Positions 50,816-59,296 of a DNA stretch of 64,000 nucleotides are shown here, piece by piece. How positions within the stretch are numbered: position 1 is the first letter of the stretch; the number at the start of each line of letters is the position of its first letter. The position numbers and the translations under genes are program-made. Where the stretch lies: positions 372,001 through 436,000 of the forward strand of contig NZ_JAJOZB010000001.1 in NCBI RefSeq assembly GCF_023701745.1. The letters run 5' to 3'. Origin of the DNA: Streptomyces sp. RKAG293. GTDB taxonomy: Bacteria; Actinomycetota; Actinomycetes; Streptomycetales; Streptomycetaceae. The notes beneath the pieces were generated by a model. That model saw nothing but the letters and a program-made list of their open reading frames with translations. It was not told the origin of the DNA and did no database searches.

Positions 50816-52876
50816 GTGCCCTCTGTCAACCGCAGGAAGTTCCTCCAACTCGCCGGCGGAACGGCCGCCGCGTCCGCGCTGTCCGCAGGGATCGCCCGCG
50901 CCGCGGCCATCCCGGCCGCGGCCGGGACCGGCACGCTGCAGGACGTGCAGCACGTCGTGGTGCTCATGCAGGAGAACCGCTCATTCGACCACTACTTCGG
51001 CACGCTGCGGGGCGTGCGGGGCTTCGGTGATCCGCGCCCGGTCACGCTGCCGAGCGGCAAAGCGGTCTGGTATCAGGCGGACGGCTCCGGAAGGGAGACG
51101 CTGCCCTTCCACCCCACCGCCAGCCGTCTGGGCATGCAGTTCCTCCAGGACCTCGACCACAGCTGGGCCGGCACCCACAGCGCCTGGAACAACGGAAAGT
51201 GGAACAACTGGGTCCCGGCCAAGAGCACCACCACGATGGCCTACCTCAACCGGCAGGACATCCCGTACCACTACGCCCTGGCGGACGCGTTCACCATCTG
51301 CGACGCCTACCACTGCTCGATGCTCAGCGCCACCGACCCCAACCGCTACTACCTGTACACCGGTTACGCGGGCAACGACGGCAAGGGCGGCGGCCCGGTG
51401 CTCGGGAACGAGGAGCGCGACTACGGCTGGACGACCTTCCCGGAAATCCTGCAGAGCGCCGGTGTCTCCTGGAAGGTCTACCAGGACGCCGGCACCGGCC
51501 TGAACGCCGCGGGCTCCTGGGGCTGGACCAGCGACGCCTACATCGGCAACTACGGCGACAACTCACTGCTGTACTTCAACCAGTACCGCAACGCCCAGCC
51601 CGGCAGCCCGCTGTACGACAGGGCCAGAACCGGCACCAGCGCCGCCAACGGCGAGGGCTACTTCGACCGGCTCAAGGCCGACGTTCTCAACGGCACCCTC
51701 CCCCAGGTCTCCTGGATCGCCGCCCCCGAGGCCTTCTGCGAACACCCCAACTGGCCTGCCAATTACGGTGCCTGGTACGTCTCGCAGGTCCTGAACGCGC
51801 TGACCGCCGACCCGGACGTGTGGAGCAAGACCGTCCTCCTGCTCACCTACGACGAGAACGACGGCTTCTTCGACCACGTCGTGGCTCCCTTTCCGCCCGC
51901 CTCCGCGGCCCAGGGCCTGTCCACCGCCGCCGTCACCGGCGAGAACTTCGCCGGCAACAGCAGCTACTCCGCAGGCCAGTTCGGTCTCGGCCCGCGCGTT
52001 CCGCTGCTGGCCATCTCGCCGTGGAGCACGGGCGGCTGGGTGTGCTCACAGACGTTCGACCACACCTCCATCGTCCAGTTCATCGAGAAGCGCTTCGGCG
52101 TACACAACCCCAACATCTCGCCCTGGCGACGCGCCGTCTGCGGAGACCTCAGCACCGCCTTCGACTTCACCCGCTCCTCCACACCGATCCCCACGCTGCC
52201 CGGCACCGGCGCCTATCTCCCGCCCGACCACAACCGCCACGGCGACTACGTGCCCACGCCCCCCGCCAGCCCGGCCCTGCCGAAACAGGAGGCCGGCCTG
52301 CGCGGCGCCCGCCCGCTGCCGTACAACCTCGCCGTCGACACCAAGGCGGTGAACGGGCGCATGCAGTTCACCTTCGCCAACCTCGGAACCGTGGGTGCCG
52401 CGTTCCACGTCACCTCCGCCGTCCGCTCCGACGGCCCCTGGACCTACACCGTCGATGCCGGCAAAACGCTGACCGACAGCTGGGCGCTCCCCGGCGCCAC
52501 TTCCCGGTACGACTTCTCCACGTACGGGCCCAACGGCTTCCTGCGCCGCCTCGCCGGCACCGTCGGCCAGATCGGCCCCGAAGTGACCGCCCGCCACGAC
52601 CCGAGCACCGGACACGTCACGCTCACCTTCAGCAACCCCGGCACCCAGGCGGTCACCTTCACCGCCACCGACGCCTACGCCCCCACTCAGCACTACACCT
52701 ACACCCTCAACCCCGGTGCCTCGCGGACCGTGCCCGACTGGGGCGTCGCCCCGGCCAACCACTGGTACGACATCACCGTCACCACCAGCACCGACACGGC
52801 CTACCGCCGCCGCTTCGCCGGCCACGTCGAAACCGGTGCGCCCAGCACCAGCGACCCCGCCACCGCCACCGATTAG
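50816..52876 (+). CDS. Tat-exported phosphocholine-type phospholipase C
   Basis: 686 residues from a GTG with GGAGAAGAG upstream. Tat signal VNRRKFLQLAGG. The phosphoesterase domain (about 40-440) has the family signature VVVLMQENRSFDHYFGTLRG, then DAFTICDAYHCSMLSATDPN, LLLTYDENDGFFDHV and PRVPLLAISPWSTGGW. Two repeats of the PLC C-terminal beta domain follow (about 495-585 and 590-675). Such enzymes cleave phosphatidylcholine or sphingomyelin to diacylglycerol or ceramide plus a phosphate ester. The length and domain order match TIGR03396-type enzymes. Near GH59 it suggests joint attack on membrane lipids. Confidence 0.93.
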   Translation: MPSVNRRKFLQLAGGTAAASALSAGIARAAAIPAAAGTGTLQDVQHVVVLMQENRSFDHYFGTLRGVRGFGDPRPVTLPSGKAVWYQADGSGRETLPFHPTASRLGMQFLQDLDHSWAGTHSAWNNGKWNNWVPAKSTTTMAYLNRQDIPYHYALADAFTICDAYHCSMLSATDPNRYYLYTGYAGNDGKGGGPVLGNEERDYGWTTFPEILQSAGVSWKVYQDAGTGLNAAGSWGWTSDAYIGNYGDNSLLYFNQYRNAQPGSPLYDRARTGTSAANGEGYFDRLKADVLNGTLPQVSWIAAPEAFCEHPNWPANYGAWYVSQVLNALTADPDVWSKTVLLLTYDENDGFFDHVVAPFPPASAAQGLSTAAVTGENFAGNSSYSAGQFGLGPRVPLLAISPWSTGGWVCSQTFDHTSIVQFIEKRFGVHNPNISPWRRAVCGDLSTAFDFTRSSTPIPTLPGTGAYLPPDHNRHGDYVPTPPASPALPKQEAGLRGARPLPYNLAVDTKAVNGRMQFTFANLGTVGAAFHVTSAVRSDGPWTYTVDAGKTLTDSWALPGATSRYDFSTYGPNGFLRRLAGTVGQIGPEVTARHDPSTGHVTLTFSNPGTQAVTFTATDAYAPTQHYTYTLNPGASRTVPDWGVAPANHWYDITVTTSTDTAYRRRFAGHVETGAPSTSDPATATD

Positions 52877-52977
52877 GGCGATGCTGACGTTGCCGTACAG
52901 ATCGGCGAAGTGCCGGGACGGGCTGTCGGTGTCGGTGTCGCCGGCGCGTGCCACCGCCGGACGGAGGAGCAGGACCT

Positions 52978-53206
52978 CATGGCATTCGCGCGATCGGCAA
53001 CTCCTGGCGGACGACCGGTGACATCAGCGACAACTGGTCCAGCATGATCGATACCGAGTACCGCACTCACTTCAGCCTCTGGTCCGAGATGGCCGCTCCC
53101 CTGCTCATCGGCAGTGACCTGCGCACCGCCAGCGCGGCCACCCTGGCCATCCTGAAGAACACCGACGTGATCGCGGTCGACCAGGACCTGCTGGGCAAGC
53201 CTCCAA
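52978..53206 (+). pseudogene. Remnant of a GH27 alpha-galactosidase
   Basis: About 76 codons: [16 protein letters not shown], then [34 protein letters not shown] and [14 protein letters not shown]. These are signature regions of GH27, but the PGGWNDPDML segment expected between SSM and DTEYRTH is missing, as are both ends. The deletion is in frame. Confidence 0.8.
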
Positions 53207-53311
53207 CCAGGATCACTACAACCTCGCCACCGTCCTCATCCAGTCCGGCCTGCCCGCCGACTGGACCCCGCCGACCCCAGGGGGCCGACGGAGCAAGGCG
53301 GCCTGGCCCGC

Positions 53312-54079
53312 TCAACGTGATGCAGCCGGCGGACCGATGTGCAGGTCCGCCCACTGCTCGGTCCGGACGAACCCGACGGCTTCGTACAGTCGGGCAGCGT
53401 GGTTGCCCCCGGTGACCGAGAGGCCGATGGCGGGGAGCCCGGCCTCGGCGGACAGCCATAGGACACGGCGCAGCAGGAGGGCGCCCGCGGTGCGGTAGGC
53501 GGGGGCCGGGTCGCGGAAGATCTCGGAGATCCATGGCCCTTCCAGGGGTGGGGCGCCAGGGCAGTCGTGGGCGAGTGCGGCGGCGACGCAGCTGTCGCGT
53601 TCGGTGTCGACCAGGACGGTGCTGGCGGGCAGCAACGGCCCCATCAAGGTGCCGTCCATGAGCGCTTTCAGGTCCTTGAAGGTGCTCATGCCGTGGTCGG
53701 GGTGCCTGGCCGGGTAGGCCGCCTCGTACGCGGCTCGCAGCTTGCCCGGGTCCACGGCGCTCGCCGGGAGCGGCGCCAGGTTGTCGGGCAGGCGCACCGG
53801 TTCAGGCGGCTGCGGGGATGCCGCCAACGCGTGGGTGTAGGTGTCGAATTCGCGGACCGCCCGCGCGCCCAGCCCCACCAGTTGCGACGCCAGTGCTGCC
53901 TGGGCCGTGACACCCCAACCCACCAGTGCCACCATGACCCGCTCGGCAGCGTCGGAGGGCTTGGCGCCGTCCGCCAGGCGCAGGTCCTCCGCCCAGCGGA
54001 CACCGTCCCGGAACTCCGCCTCGTAGTAGGCGAGCGGTTCATTCGCGGTGCCCCGCACGACTCGGGTGATGCTGTCCAC
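53312..54079 (-). CDS. GNAT-family N-acetyltransferase
   Basis: 255 residues. The C-terminal GNAT fold shows as [40 protein letters not shown], then [20 protein letters not shown] and [15 protein letters not shown]; the typical N-x2-A-x2-L-Y-x2-x-G-F ending binds acetyl-CoA. The N-terminal ~100 residues form a separate helical region. The GTG start has only a weak site. Substrate unknown. It converges on the GH27 relic. Confidence 0.83.
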   Translation of the reverse strand: MDSITRVVRGTANEPLAYYEAEFRDGVRWAEDLRLADGAKPSDAAERVMVALVGWGVTAQAALASQLVGLGARAVREFDTYTHALAASPQPPEPVRLPDNLAPLPASAVDPGKLRAAYEAAYPARHPDHGMSTFKDLKALMDGTLMGPLLPASTVLVDTERDSCVAAALAHDCPGAPPLEGPWISEIFRDPAPAYRTAGALLLRRVLWLSAEAGLPAIGLSVTGGNHAARLYEAVGFVRTEQWADLHIGPPAASR

Positions 54080-54267
54080 TGATGAGCCCGTTCTCTCAAG
54101 GACGCCCGACGGGAAAGCCGCAGGGATCCGGTTGTTCCCTTCCCAGCGGACATTGGATCAGCAGTGAGGCTCCGACAGGACCCGACACCCCCGGCCGACC
54201 AAACCCCCGTGACGACGCCCGCGCGGCGAACAGTTCGGCCACGGCTCTCCCGCACCGGCCCAGCACG

Positions 54268-55614
54268 TCATCCCAGGAGGGTCAGCTTCGACACGAAGGC
54301 CGGCGCGGCGAGGTCTTGTTGGAGGGCGACCGGGACCTTCGGGGAGTCCGGCCCGCTGCCGGTCGTGAGCATCGCCACCTCGGTGCCTGCCCGGGCCGTG
54401 TGGGGGACGGGCCTGCCGTTGTCGGTGAGCTGTAGCTCCAGCTTCTGGCCCGGCACGCCGAGGACCTTGAGGTCCCGGGTGGCGACGAGCGGGACCTGCC
54501 GTCCGAGCCCGTCGTCGAGATGACCCACGACCTGGCCCTTGGTGACAGCGACCGCTGAGGTGAGCGCGTCGCGCACTGCCTCGATGACCTTCTTGCTGTT
54601 GTCCTTGACCAGGATGAGACTGTTGGCGCCGTTGAGGTCCGGGCCGTCGGCGCGCTGGCCCAGCATCGTGCCGAGGATCAGCGGCGTCGTGTCGCCGACG
54701 GTCTTGTACGCGGCCCACATCAGGGCGCCGCCGGCCGGGGTGTTGGAGCCGGTCTTGATGCCCTTGACGCTCAGACCGGCCAGCAGGAGGTGGTCGTTGT
54801 TGTTGTTGAGCGGCTTCGGCAGCCCTTTGACGGTGGCGTTCGGCAGCGCGACGACCGGCCGGAAAGCATCGAACTTCATGACCGCCTCGGCCAGTTTGAG
54901 CTGGTCGACGGCCGTGCTGACGGTCTTGGCGTCCAGGCCGCTGGGATCGGTGTACACGGTGTCGTTCATACCGAGGGACTTGGCGGCGTCGTTCATCTTC
55001 CGTGCGAACGCGGCCTCGTTGTCACTCCGGGTGTCCCAGCGCGCCAGCAGCCGGGCGATGTTGTTGCCCGACGGGATCATCAGCATCTTCAGCATGTCCT
55101 GCTGGCTGAACTCCGTGCCGGCCGTGAGACCTTCGATGCGCGACTCGTCGGGTGAGTTGCCGTCCTGGACGGCCTTGGCGTCGATCTCGATCATCGGCCC
55201 CGGCTCGTCCCTCCTGAGCGGATGCTCCTTGAGGAGTACATACGCCGTCATCACCTTGGCGACGCTGGCGATCGGCACGGGCTTCTGTTCCCCGAACGTA
55301 CCGATCCTGCCCGCACCCTGGACCTGGACGGCGCCCTGGCCCTTCGCGGGCCAGGGCATGCCGAACGTTCCTGCAAAGGTGTACGAGGATGTGGCGGCGC
55401 CGGGCACAAGGGCTGGGGACGGCAGAGGGCGGACCGCCTGCACGGTCACGAAGATTACGGCCAGGAGCAGGACGACCGGTGCCCAGATCCTGAACCGGCG
55501 GGCGACGGAACGGGCCGGAGTGCCGGGTGGGCGCGGGGTATCGGTCCACGCCTGCCCGGGTTCTTCGGGGACCTCGCTCGCAACTGACATCTCCTCCGGC
55601 ATCTCCTTTGACAT
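54268..55614 (-). CDS. D-alanyl-D-alanine carboxypeptidase (PBP5-like, membrane-anchored)
   Basis: 448 residues. A cytoplasmic N-terminus, one membrane helix at about 42-62 (WAPVVLLLAVIFVTVQAV), then a serine penicillin-binding fold with SVAK (Ser117), SGN (182-184) and KTG (287-289). Such enzymes trim the terminal D-Ala of peptidoglycan stem peptides. The ATG at 55614 has GGAAG at 9 bases; an open frame continues to a GTG at 55707 but crosses 11-bp DNA repeats. Two further in-frame ATGs follow, each behind GGAG. It lies ~100 bp after the class B PBP gene on the same strand, so an operon is likely. Confidence 0.9.
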   Translation of the reverse strand: MSKEMPEEMSVASEVPEEPGQAWTDTPRPPGTPARSVARRFRIWAPVVLLLAVIFVTVQAVRPLPSPALVPGAATSSYTFAGTFGMPWPAKGQGAVQVQGAGRIGTFGEQKPVPIASVAKVMTAYVLLKEHPLRRDEPGPMIEIDAKAVQDGNSPDESRIEGLTAGTEFSQQDMLKMLMIPSGNNIARLLARWDTRSDNEAAFARKMNDAAKSLGMNDTVYTDPSGLDAKTVSTAVDQLKLAEAVMKFDAFRPVVALPNATVKGLPKPLNNNNDHLLLAGLSVKGIKTGSNTPAGGALMWAAYKTVGDTTPLILGTMLGQRADGPDLNGANSLILVKDNSKKVIEAVRDALTSAVAVTKGQVVGHLDDGLGRQVPLVATRDLKVLGVPGQKLELQLTDNGRPVPHTARAGTEVAMLTTGSGPDSPKVPVALQQDLAAPAFVSKLTLLG

Positions 55615-55650
55615 CTCCTTCGTCTTCCGCACTGCCGTCGTGTCCCTTTT

Positions 55651-55716
55651 CTCTGTCCGACCCTTGTCCGGGCCTTGTCCGGGCCTTGTCCGACCCCTGT
55701 CCGCCACTTGTCCGGC
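55651..55716. repeat. Six tandem 11-bp repeats
   Basis: Consensus CCTTGTCCGGC on the plus strand, units at 55651, 55662, 55673, 55684, 55695 and 55706; two units are identical. It fills the junction between the class B PBP stop and the carboxypeptidase start. Being 11 bp, it cannot keep a reading frame. Confidence 0.85.
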
Positions 55717-55717
55717 G

Positions 55718-57193
55718 TCACCGGTTCAGGACCGCTTCCATGACCGCTTTGGCGATCGGGGCACCCAGCCGGCCACCTGCGATGTCGGCACGGGAGACGC
55801 CCATGTCCTTGGCATCGACGAGGACGGCGACCGCGACCGGGGAGGAGCCGTCGCGCTGTTTGGCGTAGGACACGAACCAGGCGTACGGACGCTCGTCGCG
55901 GACGTCGGCACCGTGCTGGGCGGTGCCCGGCTTTCCTCCGACCGTGACGCCGTCGATCCGTGCCCTGCCCGCCGAGCCATCGCTCACCGTGAACTCCATC
56001 ATCTCCTGCACCTTCTTCGCGGTGTTCGGGGAGACGGCCTGGTGCAGCAGCTCAGGCACTGTCTTCTCGATCGTCGACAGGTCGGGTCCGCGCAGTTCCT
56101 CCACCAGGTACGGCCGCATCACCCTTCCCTCGTTGGCCAGCCCGGCGGTGACCATGGCCATCTGCAGTGGCGTGCTGGTCACGCTGCCCTGGCCCATGCC
56201 GGTCAGTGCGGTCTGCGGCTCGTCCAGCCGCGCGGGATAGCTGCTGGCGACCGCGCGTACGGGGGTGAACTGCTCCTTGTTGAAGCCGAACTTCTCCGCC
56301 GTCTCCCGCATCTTGTCCTTGCCGACCTTGAGTGCGGCGTCGAGGAAGACGTTGTTGCAGGACCACTGCATGCCGGTTCTCATCGAGACCTTGTCGCACT
56401 GGGAGTTGGGGACGACGTTGCCGATCTTCGTCGTGCTGAGCGGCAGCTGGTACGGAGCCGGGGCCCCTGAGGGCGCGTTGATGTCCGTGACCGCACCGTG
56501 TTCGATGGCGGCGGCCGCCGTGAGGATCTTGAACGTCGAGCCGGGCGGGTAGGTCTCGCGGATCGCCCGGTTGCTGAGCGGCTCGTCCTTGTCCCTTTCC
56601 AGGGCGGTGAATCGCCGGCTCTCCCCGGGCGTGATGCCCGCGAACGACGAAGGGTCGTACGACGGCGTGCTCGCCATCGCGAGGATCTTGCCGGTGCGCG
56701 GGTCGAGGGCGACGACCGCCCCTTTGGCGTCGAGGTCCGTCAGCCCCTTGTAGGCGGCCTTCTGTGCCTTGGGGTCGATGGTCGTCACGACATCGCCGCC
56801 GCGTGGCTTCCCGCCGGTCAGGATGTCCGTGCCCCGGGCGAGGGAGAGCCGGTCGTCCTTGCCGCTGAGCACGCCGTTCTCGACGCCTTCGAGGAAGGTG
56901 GCACCGTGGACCTGGGAGAGGTAGCCGGTGACCGGCGCGTACATCGGGCCCTCCTTGAAGACCCTCTTGTACTTGAGGTCGGAGCCGGCGGTTGCCTGTG
57001 AGCCGGTGATCGCGGTGCCGGCGACGATGATGTCGCCGCGGGGCTGGGCGAAAGCCTCGATCTGCACCCGCCGGTTTCCCGGGTCGCCGGCCAGCGTGTC
57101 GGCCTGGACGAACTGCACCCACGTCACCCGCACGAGCAGGGCCATGATCATCGCCCCGCAGAAGACGGCTATGTGCCCCAGTGGCCTGTTCAT
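55718..57193 (-). CDS. Class B penicillin-binding protein, PbpA/PBP2 type
   Basis: 491 residues. MNRPLGHIAVFCGAMIMALL is the short cytoplasmic part and membrane anchor. A dimerization domain follows and the transpeptidase domain holds STFK (219-222), SCN (278-280) and KPGT (421-424). Peptidoglycan cross-linking is the expected role. Length and N-terminus match actinobacterial PbpA. Streptomycetes keep pbpA with rodA and other genes near the origin; this copy instead neighbours a D,D-carboxypeptidase and a divergent LysR/serine hydrolase pair, so it may be an inducible or resistant extra copy. The start has GGAGAG close by. Confidence 0.92.
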   Translation of the reverse strand: MNRPLGHIAVFCGAMIMALLVRVTWVQFVQADTLAGDPGNRRVQIEAFAQPRGDIIVAGTAITGSQATAGSDLKYKRVFKEGPMYAPVTGYLSQVHGATFLEGVENGVLSGKDDRLSLARGTDILTGGKPRGGDVVTTIDPKAQKAAYKGLTDLDAKGAVVALDPRTGKILAMASTPSYDPSSFAGITPGESRRFTALERDKDEPLSNRAIRETYPPGSTFKILTAAAAIEHGAVTDINAPSGAPAPYQLPLSTTKIGNVVPNSQCDKVSMRTGMQWSCNNVFLDAALKVGKDKMRETAEKFGFNKEQFTPVRAVASSYPARLDEPQTALTGMGQGSVTSTPLQMAMVTAGLANEGRVMRPYLVEELRGPDLSTIEKTVPELLHQAVSPNTAKKVQEMMEFTVSDGSAGRARIDGVTVGGKPGTAQHGADVRDERPYAWFVSYAKQRDGSSPVAVAVLVDAKDMGVSRADIAGGRLGAPIAKAVMEAVLNR

Positions 57194-57395
57194 CGCTCTC
57201 CGCATTCCGCATGAGTTCTGGTGTGGTTGCCGACGGCGCCGAGAAGCCCTGGGCGGGCCCGGATCGGCCGGCCGCCTGGAGCGCGACCGCCGTGCCAGGT
57301 GCGCGCGATGTGCCTGGGAGGTGGGGCAAGGTGCGAGGACATGCCCAGAGCAGAACAGGATCATCCGCCGTGTGTCCAAGACGGATATCGATCTG

Positions 57396-57422
57396 GCAAT
57401 GATGCAGATGAGATATCATTGC
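57396..57422. promoter_or_regulatory. LysR binding site, T-N11-A dyad
   Basis: GCAATGAT-N11-ATCATTGC is a perfect 8-bp inverted repeat with the T-N11-A spacing of LysR-type boxes. It lies just upstream of the LysR start and 200 bp from the divergent PBP gene. Confidence 0.82.
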
Positions 57423-57427
57423 TGCTT

Positions 57428-58396
57428 GTGGACCTCATCCTGCATCTCCGGTGCTTTGTGGCTGTTGCAGAAGAGTCACATTTCGGCCGAGCCGCAGCCC
57501 GCCTGGGGACAGCCCAGCCACCCCTGTCGCAGCGCATCCAGCGCCTGGAGCGCGAGCTGGGAGTGCGCCTGTTCGAGCGCACCAGCCGACACGTGACGAT
57601 CACCAGAGGCGGAACCCTGCTGCTGGACGAGGCCCGCAGACTGCTCGCCCAGTCCGACGCGCTGATGGCCACCGCCCGACGCATCCGCGACGGCGAGAAC
57701 GGGCTGCTGCGCGCCGCGCTGCCGCCCGACATGGCAGGCGAGACCGTCGCCGCGATCCTGGCGGAGTTCCAGCAGCGGCACGCCGGCGTGGAACTGGAAC
57801 TGCATGAGCTGTCCACCGCAGAACAGCTCGCCCGGTTCGCCTCGCACGACCTGGACGTGGGACTCATCCACCACCCCTGCGATGTCTCCGGGCTGGAACT
57901 GGGCCCGGTCCTGCGCCGTGAGGTGGGAGTACTGCTGCCGCGCCGCGCCGCCGCAGCCGAGCTCGAGGACGTGGCGCTCGCCGACCTCGCCGGATACGAC
58001 CTGGTTCTCTTCCCGCGTGCCAGTGCTCCGGCACTGTACGACGACGTCCTGACCACCTGTGCCCGCAACGGCTACGCTCCCGCCGCCGTCCGCCACGGCC
58101 AAGGCGCCAGCTTTGTCCGCGGCCTGATCCTCTCCGCGAACTCCGTCGCCTTCAGCCCCCGCGACACCCACCTGGCGGACACCGCTCTCCAGGACCCGGA
58201 CACCGCCTGGCGTCCCCTCACCGGCACCCCACTGGCCTGGCGCCACTCCGTCGCCTGGCCGCAGGGCCGCAGCGACGCCGCCGTCAGCGCCTTCGCCGAA
58301 GCGACCACCCAAGCCCTGTGGAACACTGCCGCAGTGAGCTCAGACCTGCCCCGGCACCCGATCCACCTGCGCCCGGCAGCGGAGTACTGGGTATGA
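57428..58396 (+). CDS. LysR-family transcriptional regulator
   Basis: 322 residues. The winged HTH is at about 1-60 (FVAVAEESHFGRAAARLGTA, QPPLSQRIQRLERELGVRLF). The effector domain follows (about 90-300; ARFASHDLDVGLIHHP). The GTG at 57428 starts the HTH and a T-N11-A dyad precedes it. It is coupled by an ATGA overlap to a serine hydrolase, echoing the AmpR-AmpC arrangement, although the two are co-directional here. Likely targets are the hydrolase and the divergent PBP operon. Confidence 0.9.
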   Translation: MDLILHLRCFVAVAEESHFGRAAARLGTAQPPLSQRIQRLERELGVRLFERTSRHVTITRGGTLLLDEARRLLAQSDALMATARRIRDGENGLLRAALPPDMAGETVAAILAEFQQRHAGVELELHELSTAEQLARFASHDLDVGLIHHPCDVSGLELGPVLRREVGVLLPRRAAAAELEDVALADLAGYDLVLFPRASAPALYDDVLTTCARNGYAPAAVRHGQGASFVRGLILSANSVAFSPRDTHLADTALQDPDTAWRPLTGTPLAWRHSVAWPQGRSDAAVSAFAEATTQALWNTAAVSSDLPRHPIHLRPAAEYWV

Positions 58397-59265
58397 CCAA
58401 CGTCCCCGGCCGGATCCGCACGGCCTTCGCCGACGCCGGCGTGACGGGCTGGCTGCACGCCGTCGACATCGACTCCGGTGCGGAGATCGACGCGGGCGCG
58501 GACCAGCCCGTCGTCACCGCCAGCGTGCACAAACTCTGCGTACTGGTCGCCCTCCACCAAGAGGCAGCGGCGGGCCGCCTGGACCTCACCGAACAGGCCG
58601 AATGCCTCCCGGCCGACCGGACGGCGGGCCCCACGGGGCTGGGCGCCATGCTCGACCCGGCCCGTATGTCACTGCGCGACATCGCCTACCTGATGACGGC
58701 CGTCAGCGACAACGCCGCCGCCGACCACCTCCTCGAACGCGTCGGCCTCGACACCGTCAACCGCACCACCGCCCGGCTGGGCCTCCCCCGCACCCACGCC
58801 ACCCACACCTTCCGCCGGCTCCTCGCCACCATCAAGGAGGACGCGGGTCACGGCGGCAGGCAGGCCCTGGCCGACCCGCACGTCATCGCCCGGCTCCGCG
58901 CCCTCGACCCGGCCCGCACCAACCGCAGCACCCCACGCGACATGACCCACCTGCTCGGCGCCATCTGGCGCGACGAAGCCTGCACTCCCGAACACGGCGC
59001 CGCGATCCGCCGCCTCCTCAGCCTGCAGGTCTGGCCCCACCGCATGGCTTCCGGATTCCCCTTCGACGACGTCCACGTCGCCGGCAAGACCGGCAGCCTG
59101 CCGACAGTGCGCAACGAAACCGGCGTCATCGAGTACCCGGACGGCGGCCGCTACGCCGTCGCCGTCTTCACCCGCGCCGCCAACACCGCCGTCACGCTCC
59201 CCACAGCCGACGCCGTCATCGGCACCACCGCCCGCCTCGCCGTCGACGCGCTGCGCGGCCTCTGA
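58393..59265 (+). CDS. Class A beta-lactamase-like serine hydrolase, no signal peptide
   Basis: 290 residues. SVHK (Ser44-Lys47), SDN (105-107) and KTG (232-234) line up with class A beta-lactamase motifs. The general base ExxLN (Glu166 in Ambler numbering) is not present where expected; the area reads ADPHVIARLRALDP. There is no signal peptide. It may be a cytosolic esterase or amidase, or a beta-lactam binder rather than a good beta-lactamase. Its ATG overlaps the LysR stop, so the two are translated together. Confidence 0.85.
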   Translation: MTNVPGRIRTAFADAGVTGWLHAVDIDSGAEIDAGADQPVVTASVHKLCVLVALHQEAAAGRLDLTEQAECLPADRTAGPTGLGAMLDPARMSLRDIAYLMTAVSDNAAADHLLERVGLDTVNRTTARLGLPRTHATHTFRRLLATIKEDAGHGGRQALADPHVIARLRALDPARTNRSTPRDMTHLLGAIWRDEACTPEHGAAIRRLLSLQVWPHRMASGFPFDDVHVAGKTGSLPTVRNETGVIEYPDGGRYAVAVFTRAANTAVTLPTADAVIGTTARLAVDALRGL

Positions 59266-59296
59266 CGTCACGCACCACCGACCGCGCCGCCGGCCT

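Noticed and set aside
51199..52887. A 562-codon frame overlapping the phospholipase gene
   Set aside because: Out-of-frame reading of the phospholipase, extremely Arg-rich.
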